Part shown: piece after piece, positions 43,585 to 52,937 of the stretch
Position numbering within the stretch: the stretch's first letter is position 1
Layout: each line of letters starts with the position of its first letter
Assembly (NCBI RefSeq): GCF_000015045.1
Contig: NC_008609.1
Location: 186,001 to 250,000 of the forward strand
Origin: Pelobacter propionicus DSM 2379
GTDB taxonomy: Bacteria > Desulfobacterota > Desulfuromonadia > Geobacterales > Pseudopelobacteraceae
Reading direction: 5' to 3'
DNA: 64,000 bases
Notes under the pieces: generated by a model
Database searches by the model: none
What the model saw: only the letters and a program-made list of their open reading frames with translations
Told to the model about the DNA's origin: nothing
Translations under genes and position numbers: made by a program

Positions 43585-45465
43585 TCACAGGCTCCTCACA
43601 TCATCAAGGCCTTGCTGCTGGAGGATGGCGGTGAGGTTCGTCTTGGCCACGTCGTCGGCAAAGGCGCTGTCCCTGAAGACCAGTCGGGTATCCACGGCAG
43701 GTTTGAGCTCGTTGTGCCATGCCACGATTCCCTGAGCCAACGGCTCAATGGCATCGCGATCGATGGTGTCCGACAGGCACACCAGTAATGCTCCAGCACC
43801 AATGCTGTGCACGGTTTTACCGGCAATCGGTTTCTGTTCAATGGGAACAGTCAGGTCGAGGCCCAGTTTCAGGAGCAGTTCGTAAAGGATGTCCTGTTCG
43901 GAACGACCGGAAACAATATGCTCCGCGTGATCAAGGAGGGTTTGCTCCAGGTCGTCACGGTTTGGCTCCCAGGCTCGAATGTTGGAAGAATCAAGCTTGA
44001 ATACGCGGAAACCGAGGTCCCCAGCAAAAAGAGTGTTATCGTCTTTGACTTTTTTAGCGGCTCGTCTTAGGCGTTCTTTTGTTAGTTCGGCAATTGTGCG
44101 AGGCTTGCCGATCTGGTCGCAGAAATTGGCGGCGGTTTTCTGATCTTTGTTTTCCGGGTCGAGAGGTTCGGGCAGTTGGACAAGTACGTAGCGGCGATTT
44201 CCACCGTCTGCTGAATTTTGAGCCATGACGGCGTGTCCAGTAGTTCCAGAACCTGCAAAAAAATCTACAACTATTTCGTTATTACCAGGGTTTGTTATTG
44301 ATTGGATGAGTGTCTTTAGCAATCGAGTCGGTTTGACAGTGTCAAAACCATGATCGTTACCAAGGATCTCGTTTAGCTCTGCTTTCCCAGCTTCTGAAGT
44401 TGATGACCAGTCTGATTCCATGAAGCAGTAAAAAGGATCATGTTCAGCACCCTCTTCGTCCTCATAATAACGTTTAAAAGGTGTTCCATCCCGAAATTCA
44501 AGATAACCTTCTATATTTAAACGTTTAATTTCTTCTTCTCCTCCTTGCCAACGTTGACCGTCGGGAGGAGCATATCCATCAATTTCAAAAGACATTGTAT
44601 TCCTAAAATTAGCCCCTCTATTGGATTTCAGAATTGTCGTCAACCGATACTTACGACCGTTGATTTCATGAGGGTAACTTCGCACACCCCCAGTATATAG
44701 AGGTTGAAATTTGCCCTCTTTATCGCTTTTTTGATAAATAACAACATACTCTGTTTCGCCTTGAGGCCGGTATTTAGCTTCGCCAATATTGACTGGCTTT
44801 ACCCGAGCTTTCCATGTCACATTACCAACAAAATTTTCTTCTCCAAATATTTCATCACACAACCGCAAAACATGTGCTAATTCACGATAATTTATTGAAA
44901 TAAAGAGAACTCCATCTTCGCTTAATAGATTTCTTGCCAGTTTCAATCGTGGATACACCATATTCAGCCAATCCGTGTGAAAGCGGCCGCTGGCTTCGGT
45001 ATTACTACTGATCTTTGCGCCCCCCTCTACTTGGCCAGTTAATTCCAAATAGTTCTTTATGTTGTCCTGGAAGTTGTCTGGATACACAAAATCATTGCCT
45101 GTGTTGTAGGGCGGGTCGATGTAGATCAGCTTTACCTTGCCGGCATAGCTCTTCTGCAGGAGCTTTAGCACTTCCAGGTTATCACCTTCAATCATCAGGT
45201 TCTGTGTGGTATCCCAATCCACACTCTCTTCCGGGCTAGGGCGAAGAGTTCCTGTTGACGGAGTAAGCGCCAATTGCCGAGCACGACGTTTTCCATGCCA
45301 GTTCAGACCGTATTTCTCTTCTCGTTCATCTATGTCGCCACCAAGAAGCTGTTTCAAGGTGTCAAAATCAATTTTCCCCTCGGTGAGAGCTTCGGGGAAA
45401 AGAGCTTTCAGTTGGTCGATATTATCCGCGACGACATCAGCGGACTGGCCGTTCAATTTTTCCAT
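43585..45465 (-). CDS. mod: type III DNA methyltransferase, Mod subunit
   Basis: The 626-residue beta-class adenine methyltransferase has motif IV DPPYNTG at 117-123, which precedes motif I VDFFAGSGTTGHAV near 400. The region between them carries a long target-recognition segment. Mod recognises the asymmetric site and modifies adenine on one strand, using S-adenosylmethionine. CAGGAG precedes the ATG. The region encoding the target-recognition domain is AT-richer (about 44.3-45.0 kb), as expected for an exchangeable specificity domain. Confidence 0.92.
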   Translation of the reverse strand: MEKLNGQSADVVADNIDQLKALFPEALTEGKIDFDTLKQLLGGDIDEREEKYGLNWHGKRRARQLALTPSTGTLRPSPEESVDWDTTQNLMIEGDNLEVLKLLQKSYAGKVKLIYIDPPYNTGNDFVYPDNFQDNIKNYLELTGQVEGGAKISSNTEASGRFHTDWLNMVYPRLKLARNLLSEDGVLFISINYRELAHVLRLCDEIFGEENFVGNVTWKARVKPVNIGEAKYRPQGETEYVVIYQKSDKEGKFQPLYTGGVRSYPHEINGRKYRLTTILKSNRGANFRNTMSFEIDGYAPPDGQRWQGGEEEIKRLNIEGYLEFRDGTPFKRYYEDEEGAEHDPFYCFMESDWSSTSEAGKAELNEILGNDHGFDTVKPTRLLKTLIQSITNPGNNEIVVDFFAGSGTTGHAVMAQNSADGGNRRYVLVQLPEPLDPENKDQKTAANFCDQIGKPRTIAELTKERLRRAAKKVKDDNTLFAGDLGFRVFKLDSSNIRAWEPNRDDLEQTLLDHAEHIVSGRSEQDILYELLLKLGLDLTVPIEQKPIAGKTVHSIGAGALLVCLSDTIDRDAIEPLAQGIVAWHNELKPAVDTRLVFRDSAFADDVAKTNLTAILQQQGLDDVRSL

Positions 45466-45499
45466 GAATTAAACTCCTGAATCTCTGTGATCTTACCGA

Positions 45500-45600
45500 T
45501 AGCGTTATAACGAGGGCACGCGAAGCCTCGAAGGACGCGAAAAATCTTGTTGATTCTGGTTTTCCCTTCGCGATATTCGCGTCTTCGCGTGAGTCCACAG
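45500..45600. repeat. palindromic intergenic element between DUF4391 and mod
   Basis: Nested inverted repeats occur: CACGCGAAG (45517-45525) with CTTCGCGTG (45583-45591), and GACGCGAA (45534-45541) with TTCGCGTC (45576-45583). The direct motif CTTCGCG recurs. The element resembles REP/MITE-like GCG-rich palindromes and separates the DUF4391 stop from the mod promoter/RBS by 135 bases, the only large gap in the operon. Confidence 0.6.
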
Positions 45601-46365
45601 TCATAAGGCTTTCCTTGCGATTTCAACCAATGCACGTAATTCCTTAATTTCCAAATTCAACTCCACCCGCCGCCCCATCTGTTTCTCCTTCGCGGCAGCA
45701 TTCCTCAATGAAGTTATCCTGGCCTCCAAATCGCAGCACTTCTTCACTGCCTCCAGTCGGGCAATTGCCGCCTCTTTAGAGATGGCTTGACAGAATGTCC
45801 CGCTTATCAGTGACGCTTGTAGTGCGACAAGGGTATCAATCCATCCCTGATACAGCTGTAATAGACTGGCTCTCGGCTGATGACTCAGCGCCAGTGCATC
45901 CAGAAACTGCCTACCCACTGCTGTTGACAGGAAAGGATTACCTGAAACAGCCACCTCAACGCTATCGCCATCCAGAACAAATTTATCCGCCTCATTCTGC
46001 GCCCGGCGTTTATGCGTCAGTGAGAGGACGATTTGATCCCCCTGCACCAAGATAAGAAACAGCGGGTATGGTATAGCGCGATGGAACAATTCAGCCAGAC
46101 GGCCAGCTTTGGCATCAGGCCGCAGTACGACAGACAACACGGCAATTTCCAGATACTCCTGAACGTCGTCACAATATTCCGGCACGCCGATGGTGTTCGG
46201 TTTCAGCGCCGCCAGCCAGTGAATTTCCTCAATGCCGTCGTTGATTCGGCGCTTGTCGGCGGCGGTCGGCGCGCCATTCTCCACCAGCATCTTTTTCGGC
46301 ACTCGCTGGTTTACCAGCGCGCTATCGGGGAGCCCCAATGCACCAATGAAATCATCAGGAATCAT
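45601..46365 (-). CDS. DUF4391 protein
   Basis: The 254-residue protein (MIPDDFIGAL start) matches DUF4391, which is regularly encoded next to SNF2-type helicases and type III-like methyltransferases. The ATG at 46365 overlaps the upstream stop (ATGA), which decides the start over a GTG eight codons earlier. The C-terminal third is a coiled-coil (about 210-250). Biochemical role unknown; position argues for a structural adaptor of the restriction/defence complex. Confidence 0.75.
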   Translation of the reverse strand: MIPDDFIGALGLPDSALVNQRVPKKMLVENGAPTAADKRRINDGIEEIHWLAALKPNTIGVPEYCDDVQEYLEIAVLSVVLRPDAKAGRLAELFHRAIPYPLFLILVQGDQIVLSLTHKRRAQNEADKFVLDGDSVEVAVSGNPFLSTAVGRQFLDALALSHQPRASLLQLYQGWIDTLVALQASLISGTFCQAISKEAAIARLEAVKKCCDLEARITSLRNAAAKEKQMGRRVELNLEIKELRALVEIARKAL

Positions 46366-49046
46366 GATGCAACCATTAAACTTGCCCACCCAGTGACAAA
46401 CATTTCTCTCATCGTATCTATCGGGGACGGAAGCTTATCAATGCAAGTCAATCCAAGATAGGTTGCAGCGCGGGTAGTACCGACATACAAATACTTATCA
46501 AATAGTTGAGGGTGCAAAGTAGCAAGCTTGTCGATATCTACGAAAAACACTACCTCGAACTCAAGGCCCTTAATGTGTTGCACATCAAAAACCCTAACGT
46601 TGCTCTCCTGCCCGACAGTCTGCCCTTCCTTGCATGCTGTTACGGGAATATTGCTCTCGGCAAGCTTTTCGTGTAACGCTTCTGCAACACGCGAGACATC
46701 ATTCTCGCTATTAACAAATATTGCTATAGATGGCAGCTGACCAACAAAACACTCGATCTCCTTGATCCGCTCAGCCAACCAACTAACCACTTTTTCATCG
46801 TCGGCAAACTCAAGAAGCGCAGGTGCTACACCGTTATTATCGACATGTTTCGGCAAGGTAACTGTCTGCTCCTCGCCATGCACTGTTCTGATAATTCCAC
46901 GTGCAAACTCGTTAAGTTGCTTGCTTTGTCGATACGCAACCGTTATCTCCCGCACCTCGAAGTCCGGCATAACCCATTTTAATTCGTCAATTGTTGTTGT
47001 TCCCCACGTAGTCAACCGCTGGTGGAAGTCGCCGCATGCAAAAAATGACCGCAATTGAGGATGAGCCAAGGTAGACATGCACCCAAGCTGCAGCGGAGAA
47101 AAATCTGTAACCTCGTCAACCAAAACCTGATTTCGGTACAGATCAAGCGTCGGCCTGAGAGATGTCCATGGTTGATTATTGATATTCCGTTGTACATTGG
47201 GGCGCTTGAGTATGTCAGTTGATGCCCGGAGAATGCTCAGCAATAGCAGATCCAGTTCTAGAGGATGAAGGTCTCGTGATTCAAAAGCTTCCTTCTGATA
47301 CCAAATGCCTTCCTCTTGGCGGATTCTCCTGAACGTTCGATACCGTTTGGGGATTCCATCGATGTATCGTTTAACAGGGTTTACAAAACGTCGTGCACTC
47401 GCCTGTAACAAGAGACTTGTTCCTACTTCAACTCTATTCGATTCGGGCAAGATGCGATCGCCAAGCCAATCGATAATTTTCCCGTAACGAGTTGTCTTGC
47501 CCAGTGATCGTTTTGAAGCTACAGACCGAGCGTGGGCTCTAACCGCTTGCATGTATGTTGAAAGTGCGGCGGCTCTTCCCGTGCGCGGTGAAGATGTATC
47601 GTCTTCCTCATCAACTTCAAGATCATCCTGATCATCAGTATCCACGACTTGAGCCTGTTGTAGCCCGTCAAGAAAACGTGCAAATTCGTCCAGAAAGCTT
47701 CTATCGTGATTTAGTTGATAGTTCAGGGCGGCTTTGATCTTTTTGTCGGAATCTTCCTTCAAATTTCCAACCAACTCCTGTATTTGCGGAATCAATCCTG
47801 CCAATGACTCAAAAGTTGAGACCAGTCCATTCTTCTCCATTTCTGTAAGAATACGTGAAACCTTACCTTCAAGGTTTTGGGCAGTTTTTATATCCGACTG
47901 AGCAAGAAACCTCGCTGAATCAACCAATGAATCCATGAAAGATATTTTTTGCCAGGAATTGAAATCTTCATACCACTCGATAGGCCGCCCGAGAGAATCA
48001 TTACCTAGGCTTCCAATTGCGTCTTTAAGTACAAAAGTGCCACCGCCGGAAGCAGTCCTGAGCACTCCAAAGGAATTTCTGGCCAACTCTCGCCTATACT
48101 CATACCAAGTTCTAATACGCAAATCCGAAGCAGGAACCCCTTCTCTGGCAAAGGCCTCTTTCAGATACTGCTTCAGCAATTCTGTCGGCGTGAACATAAG
48201 CCATGAGTCACGGTGCGACAAGACACTACCAACATTTTCCACCAGACGTTTTTCGCTGTCGTCCAAGAATGCAGAATCGAGCTTTTGGCCCAAGCGTCTT
48301 ATGAGAGTTGTTGTCTTTCCAGTTCCCGGTGGGCCGAAGATGAATAGTCTATTGTCAAGCGGCAGACGAAAAATTTCATCTTGGTATCGATCAAGAATTG
48401 GTTGATCCCTGAGCCCCATTTTTGTAATAACGCTACGTCGTATGCCGTCTATAATATTTCCTTTTTGATTCTCCTCCGCAAGGATTTGTTCCAACAAATC
48501 ATCTGTAAATTCTTCGCGACCCGCTGCATCCAGCAATAGCCTCAGAGACTCAATGGTAATTGGTCCAATTTGCTCTGTTTCAACGATGGTACCACGTGAA
48601 TCCCATCCATCATGCTCCAAACGGGGATGAAGGCGTGAGCGCTCTAATACCTCAACTACCGTGCCGTTTGGCAGTTTAAATTCTTCCCCAACTTCCAGGG
48701 AACCTAATCGGCCAATAGGTGCTAAGTAACTAGCAAGATTCGGAATGCCTGAAACCGCCGTAGTACGGCAAATATAGTAAGCCTTCTTTCCTCCAGCCCG
48801 ATCTGCAACCATTATTCGTGCAATTGCCGGCTCCGAGCTCAATACTTTATAACTCTCTCGGTTAGCACTACTTATCTGGTCAAGCCTCTCAGTAGAGTTT
48901 GAGGTCATTGTATTTATGCTCGCGAAAGCGTTGGTGCCAGCAACTGCACCCTCATTAAGCTTTGATTTCGCAAGTGATGATATTCTTTCGAAATTTTCCA
49001 GTACCTCACCAGCAAGTGGCTTTATATCGGTCTGTTGCTCAACCAT
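46362..49046 (-). CDS. UvrD/Rep-like SF1 helicase
   Basis: The 894-residue protein has a non-helicase N-terminal region (1-225), Walker A FGPPGTGKTTTL near 236-246, and a DEVTDF Walker B-like motif in place of the usual DExQ near 640. Next come CGDFHQRLT, VAYRQSK and the C-terminal QHIKGLEFEVVFF and YVGTTRA motifs. A very acidic segment lies near 470-490. The start at 49046 is chosen for its GGAGGAGGGC ribosome site and eight-base overlap with the upstream gene. It is an uncommon insertion between SNF2 and DUF4391 genes. Confidence 0.8.
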   Translation of the reverse strand: MVEQQTDIKPLAGEVLENFERISSLAKSKLNEGAVAGTNAFASINTMTSNSTERLDQISSANRESYKVLSSEPAIARIMVADRAGGKKAYYICRTTAVSGIPNLASYLAPIGRLGSLEVGEEFKLPNGTVVEVLERSRLHPRLEHDGWDSRGTIVETEQIGPITIESLRLLLDAAGREEFTDDLLEQILAEENQKGNIIDGIRRSVITKMGLRDQPILDRYQDEIFRLPLDNRLFIFGPPGTGKTTTLIRRLGQKLDSAFLDDSEKRLVENVGSVLSHRDSWLMFTPTELLKQYLKEAFAREGVPASDLRIRTWYEYRRELARNSFGVLRTASGGGTFVLKDAIGSLGNDSLGRPIEWYEDFNSWQKISFMDSLVDSARFLAQSDIKTAQNLEGKVSRILTEMEKNGLVSTFESLAGLIPQIQELVGNLKEDSDKKIKAALNYQLNHDRSFLDEFARFLDGLQQAQVVDTDDQDDLEVDEEDDTSSPRTGRAAALSTYMQAVRAHARSVASKRSLGKTTRYGKIIDWLGDRILPESNRVEVGTSLLLQASARRFVNPVKRYIDGIPKRYRTFRRIRQEEGIWYQKEAFESRDLHPLELDLLLLSILRASTDILKRPNVQRNINNQPWTSLRPTLDLYRNQVLVDEVTDFSPLQLGCMSTLAHPQLRSFFACGDFHQRLTTWGTTTIDELKWVMPDFEVREITVAYRQSKQLNEFARGIIRTVHGEEQTVTLPKHVDNNGVAPALLEFADDEKVVSWLAERIKEIECFVGQLPSIAIFVNSENDVSRVAEALHEKLAESNIPVTACKEGQTVGQESNVRVFDVQHIKGLEFEVVFFVDIDKLATLHPQLFDKYLYVGTTRAATYLGLTCIDKLPSPIDTMREMFVTGWASLMVAS

Positions 49047-52000
49047 TCTGCCCTCCTCCATATCGCAAATCATCCAAAATCACCAAGTATGCAACTACCT
49101 CAAAATCGTTGATCCCCGCAAACTCCCCTTTGATAGCATGGGTACCACCAGGCGAAAAAAGACTGGCAACGGCCCGCTCTTCGCTCTTGCCGACAACCGA
49201 GGCGACTGAAGCGCTCAGCAGACGTTGTGCATGGCGCATATCTTCGCCTTGCTTGGTGGACTTATCGAATCGGGCACAAGCAGCGGCATCGGGCAGGTCA
49301 CGTCCAAGAGAGAGCCGCTTGAGACGATCAAGGATGCGTTTGGCTTGTGTGTAGGGCAACAGCACGGCACCATTGTCACCGACATGCACCAGGTAATGGG
49401 GCGCCATAGGATAACCGGACTCCGTAACCTTAGTGGCGGCAATCCCCTCTGCACGCAGACAGAAGATAACGCCCGGCGCAATCTCCGCCTCGGTGGTCGT
49501 GGTAACGGCGCTGGTCCCCAACGGGAGTTTTTCAAGCTTGCCGGGATAGGCCTTGAGATACTGCGCCAGGTCAATCCGGAAGTCGGTCAACGTCAAATCG
49601 GTTATGGAAACGCCGGTGGAGAGGTCTTCCAGGTCAATCACGGCATCCTGCAACTTCAGGAGCTGCTTGCGGCGATATTCCAGATCGTTCATCTGGTTGC
49701 CGGACTGCTGCTCGATCAGGTTTTCCTCACCGGTGGCCGAGATGTCCAGCAGCACCATACGCCCACTTACCCGCTGTTCCAGGTTAATGTATTCCTCCAG
49801 CTCCATATTGGGCCAGAAATTAACGAGCTGGATGCGGTCGTTGGGCGAACCGATGCGGTCGATGCGGCCGAAGCGCTGAATGATCCGCACCGGGTTCCAG
49901 TGGATGTCATAGTTGACGAGCCAATCGCAATCCTGCAGGTTCTGTCCTTCGGAAATGCAGTCGGTGGCGATCAGCAGGTCCAGTTCCCCCTCATGGGCCA
50001 GTTCTGCTGGACGCTCTTTCGAACGGGGTGAAAATGCCGTCAGAATCGACGCCAGATCTTTACGAAGGCCGGGAAGTGTGGCCTGGTTGCGTCCGGCGCC
50101 GGTTACAAGGGCGGTATCGATGTCGAGTGTCTCTTTCGCCCAAGCCGCCAGTTGCTCGTATAGGTACATGGCTGTATCGGCAAAGGCCGTGAAGACAATC
50201 AGCTTATGGTTGCCGGGATTACTCGGGTGTTGGCATTTGTGAGTGATTACCTCCATCAATGCGGCCAGTTTGGCGTCACGGGAGGCGCATACCTGTGTAG
50301 CTGCGGCGTGCAAGGTCGCCAGACGGTTACGGTCCTCGATCAGGTCCTGTTTCCAGCGAATCAGGTCCACATCCCCCAGCAGCACCTTGACTTTACGTCC
50401 CACCAGAAGGCTCTCGAAGGCTGGATCGTCAATATCCACGTCGGAGATATTGATTTCTTCGATTTCATCGGCATGAGCTTCGATCCGGGCCAACGTGGCT
50501 TCTACGTCTTCCAGTTGCCGATGTACGGTGAGGGCAAAGGATGAGACTGCGCTCTCCATACGCTTTAGCACATTGACCCGCAACAAGTGGATCAAACTCT
50601 CTTCACGGTCAACCTGACGGAAGTAACCCTCGCCGCCACGAATCTGGGTGCTGTATTTGGCATCGTAGGCAGCCTGTTTATGGGGGAGCACATATCGGAG
50701 AGGGGCATAGGCAGCAAGGTTGAGCCGGCGGATTTCTAGGTTGATCTCGCGGATAGAGCGGAATTCGCCGGCCCGATCCACATCCGGCTTGATGTTGATC
50801 GGCTTGAGGCGTTCCGGAAAACGACCGGTCTCGCTTATGCCATAGTATTTCTCGATATGCTTGCGTGAACGGGCAATGGTGAGTTGATCAAGCAAGGTAA
50901 AGTAGTCGAAACCAAGCATCTCGATGAGGCGTGCGGGCGTTTTCTCCGCTTCTTCCAGATCTAGCCAGCGGTTGAACTGCTTTTGCGCCAGCCGGGTGGT
51001 GCTGTCGATACTGGTAATGCCGTAATCAAGCAGGGCCGTATCGTCACCCTCGGTAGCAAAGGCGATCTGGTTGCGCAGATCGGCCAGCCGGTTATTGACT
51101 GGCGTGGCGGTCAGCATGAGCACCCTGGTCTTGACCCCTTCCTTGATGATCCTACGCATCAGGCGATCGTAGCGGGTCTCCTCCCCCTGGCGCGGGGTTC
51201 GCTTGTTGCGGAAGTTGTGCGATTCGTCGATGACCACCAGGTCGTAATTGCCCCAGTTGACATGGGTCAGGTCGATATCGCCGGATGAACCGCCATCGCG
51301 GGAGAGGTCGGTGTGGTTGAGGACGTCGTAGTTGAAGCGGTCGGCAGCCAGAATGTTACGCCGGTCATTGGCCTTGTAAATGGTCCAGTTATCCCGCAAA
51401 CGTTTGGGACAAAGCACAAGGACGCGGTCGTTGCGGAGCTCGTGATACTTGATGATGGCCAGCGCCTCGAAAGTTTTTCCCAGTCCGACGCTATCGGCGA
51501 TGATGCAACCGCCGAAGCGGTTGAGCTTGTCGATGGCGCCGACCACACCGTCACGCTGAAACTTGAAGAGCTTCTTCCAGACTATTGTATTGCGGATGCC
51601 AGTGGCGGCTTTGACGATACTATCCTCGTCAAGCTCTTCACCGCGGTCCTTGAACAGGTGATGGAGGATCAGGGTGTAGATGGTGAAAGGCTCACGATGG
51701 GAAGCCAGGTCATGGAGTGAAGCAATGAGGGCGTTTTTTGCATCAGGTGTTGCCGGCAGGCTTTTCCACAGAGCTTTGAACCAGGAACCAAGCATGGCAG
51801 ATTCTTCGGGACCTTCGGCGCATTGAATCAGGCTGAATTGGTTACCCGGTGTCAGGCCAAGTCCATCGGTGGTGAATGGACAATTACCTGTGATGATCTT
51901 TTGAGTAGCGGACTCAGGCTCGCCTGCAATAATTGTTGACTGGGGAAGGTATGTCGGTGCGCCTCGAACTTCAGCTTTCTTCTGTATCCACTCACTGCAA

Positions 52001-52257
52001 TGACGCGCCAGCCAGCGAGTCTGCAGATGGTTACGGAACGGGCGGTCGGACTCGGAACCAAGCATGCCAAGATCGACTCCTTCAGTAGCCGGAATCACCA
52101 GGCGACACCGCTCAATTTTTTCGAAAAGAGCACTAACTTCTGCGTACGCAAAGAGGGAAAAAGCCGACGAAGCGATATCAAGACTAGACCGTGGCACCAA
52201 ACATGTGCGCAATTCATCAACCACTCGATCATTTCCAGTGTTCTTGATAAGCTTCAT
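49039..52257 (-). CDS. SNF2-family helicase with N-terminal PLD-like domain
   Basis: The 1072-residue protein has an N-terminal region (1-120) that resembles the phospholipase-D-like domain of HepA/DrmD-type helicases. Its SF2 core has DSVGLGKTFEA near 254, VIDESHNFRN near 335, MLTATPVNN near 370, a C-terminal IVFTAFAD near 680 and DCISEGQNLQ followed by QRFGRIDRIGS near 800. It is the first gene of the minus-strand defence operon. SNF2 proteins with this layout occur in DISARM and related methylase-based systems. Confidence 0.85.
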   Translation of the reverse strand: MKLIKNTGNDRVVDELRTCLVPRSSLDIASSAFSLFAYAEVSALFEKIERCRLVIPATEGVDLGMLGSESDRPFRNHLQTRWLARHCSEWIQKKAEVRGAPTYLPQSTIIAGEPESATQKIITGNCPFTTDGLGLTPGNQFSLIQCAEGPEESAMLGSWFKALWKSLPATPDAKNALIASLHDLASHREPFTIYTLILHHLFKDRGEELDEDSIVKAATGIRNTIVWKKLFKFQRDGVVGAIDKLNRFGGCIIADSVGLGKTFEALAIIKYHELRNDRVLVLCPKRLRDNWTIYKANDRRNILAADRFNYDVLNHTDLSRDGGSSGDIDLTHVNWGNYDLVVIDESHNFRNKRTPRQGEETRYDRLMRRIIKEGVKTRVLMLTATPVNNRLADLRNQIAFATEGDDTALLDYGITSIDSTTRLAQKQFNRWLDLEEAEKTPARLIEMLGFDYFTLLDQLTIARSRKHIEKYYGISETGRFPERLKPINIKPDVDRAGEFRSIREINLEIRRLNLAAYAPLRYVLPHKQAAYDAKYSTQIRGGEGYFRQVDREESLIHLLRVNVLKRMESAVSSFALTVHRQLEDVEATLARIEAHADEIEEINISDVDIDDPAFESLLVGRKVKVLLGDVDLIRWKQDLIEDRNRLATLHAAATQVCASRDAKLAALMEVITHKCQHPSNPGNHKLIVFTAFADTAMYLYEQLAAWAKETLDIDTALVTGAGRNQATLPGLRKDLASILTAFSPRSKERPAELAHEGELDLLIATDCISEGQNLQDCDWLVNYDIHWNPVRIIQRFGRIDRIGSPNDRIQLVNFWPNMELEEYINLEQRVSGRMVLLDISATGEENLIEQQSGNQMNDLEYRRKQLLKLQDAVIDLEDLSTGVSITDLTLTDFRIDLAQYLKAYPGKLEKLPLGTSAVTTTTEAEIAPGVIFCLRAEGIAATKVTESGYPMAPHYLVHVGDNGAVLLPYTQAKRILDRLKRLSLGRDLPDAAACARFDKSTKQGEDMRHAQRLLSASVASVVGKSEERAVASLFSPGGTHAIKGEFAGINDFEVVAYLVILDDLRYGGGQNG

Positions 52258-52606
52258 TTAGATGCGATCCTTGAATTTATTGGATATCTTTGGGAGATAA
52301 AAATGAAGCCGCCTGTCAGCACGTGAGAAGACAATGCGGCTTCAGTTCGAACGATATGTTCTGAAGGGCGCAGAGCCCATCTCCTTACCCTCCAAATGCA
52401 TGAAATTACGCCATGTTAATATCTCTTTTCGCCTCAAAAGTCAATTTGAGACAACCATGCTCTCTGTCCGAACAGGACAGGGGGGCGCAACATGCTGATA
52501 TGTTTGAAAATAGATGTGGTTTTTGATTGACAATTCATTTCAGGCTGATCAAACTTAACCTGAAATATTTGTGTACATTGACCGTCGAGAAAGGAGGGAG
52601 GCCGTG
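52258..52606. other. divergent promoter region of the defence operon and a membrane-protein gene
   Basis: Besides the hairpin at 52298-52344 it contains CTGTCC-GAACA-GGACAG (about 52467-52483) and an 8-bp inverted repeat ATTTCAGG/CCTGAAAT (about 52537-52566) near a TTGACA, which could be operators. A GGGGGG run lies between them. No gene is supported. Confidence 0.45.
52298..52344 (-). terminator. terminator-like hairpin in the leader of the defence operon
   Basis: On the minus strand TGAAGCCGC and GCGGCTTCA form a perfect nine-pair stem with a 23-base loop, followed by TTTTTAT. It lies about 40 bases before the SNF2 helicase start. It could end read-through from transfer block 2 or attenuate the defence operon itself. 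Confidence 0.65.
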
Positions 52607-52921
52607 ATGACAAGAAAAATTGCAGCAATTGTTATTGCGGTTGCAGGAACTGTTCTCCCGTGCCTGCTTGCGGGAGCGATGGTGGGGATTGTTTTCAGAT
52701 CTAACTTCTGGATCTGGACACTTGGATTGGCGGCTATTTCGTTTCCCTGGATGCTCATGAACCGAGTACATACCCGATTCTACCGTGGGGCTCTCATCGG
52801 AAAATCTTTGAGTAAAAACATAAAGTATGCATATACAAGCACCGAATATTATCCCAAAACGTCTCTCTTCAGCAATTCATGGTGGAATTGGTATTGGGTT
52901 TTTTTCAGAAGACATTTCTGA
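52607..52921 (+). CDS. small membrane protein, 104 aa
   Basis: The ATG at 52607 follows AAAGGAGGGAGG. Two hydrophobic helices (about 4-25 and 32-50) are followed by an Arg/Tyr/Trp-rich soluble tail with NSWWNWYWVFF. No family recognised. It is a single gene between two minus-strand blocks and ends just before a terminator. Confidence 0.6.
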   Translation: MTRKIAAIVIAVAGTVLPCLLAGAMVGIVFRSNFWIWTLGLAAISFPWMLMNRVHTRFYRGALIGKSLSKNIKYAYTSTEYYPKTSLFSNSWWNWYWVFFRRHF

Positions 52922-52937
52922 CAACTGAAGTGATAGC

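Noticed and set aside
42114-43634. Long plus-strand open frame of 506 codons
   Set aside because: It lies entirely antisense to the res gene and the mod-res junction, whose motifs are unambiguous; the translation has no recognisable protein pattern.
52459-52483. Second LexA operator upstream of the defence operon
   Set aside because: The CTGTCC-GAACA-GGACAG hairpin shares only half-site letters with the lexA palindrome and has different spacing.
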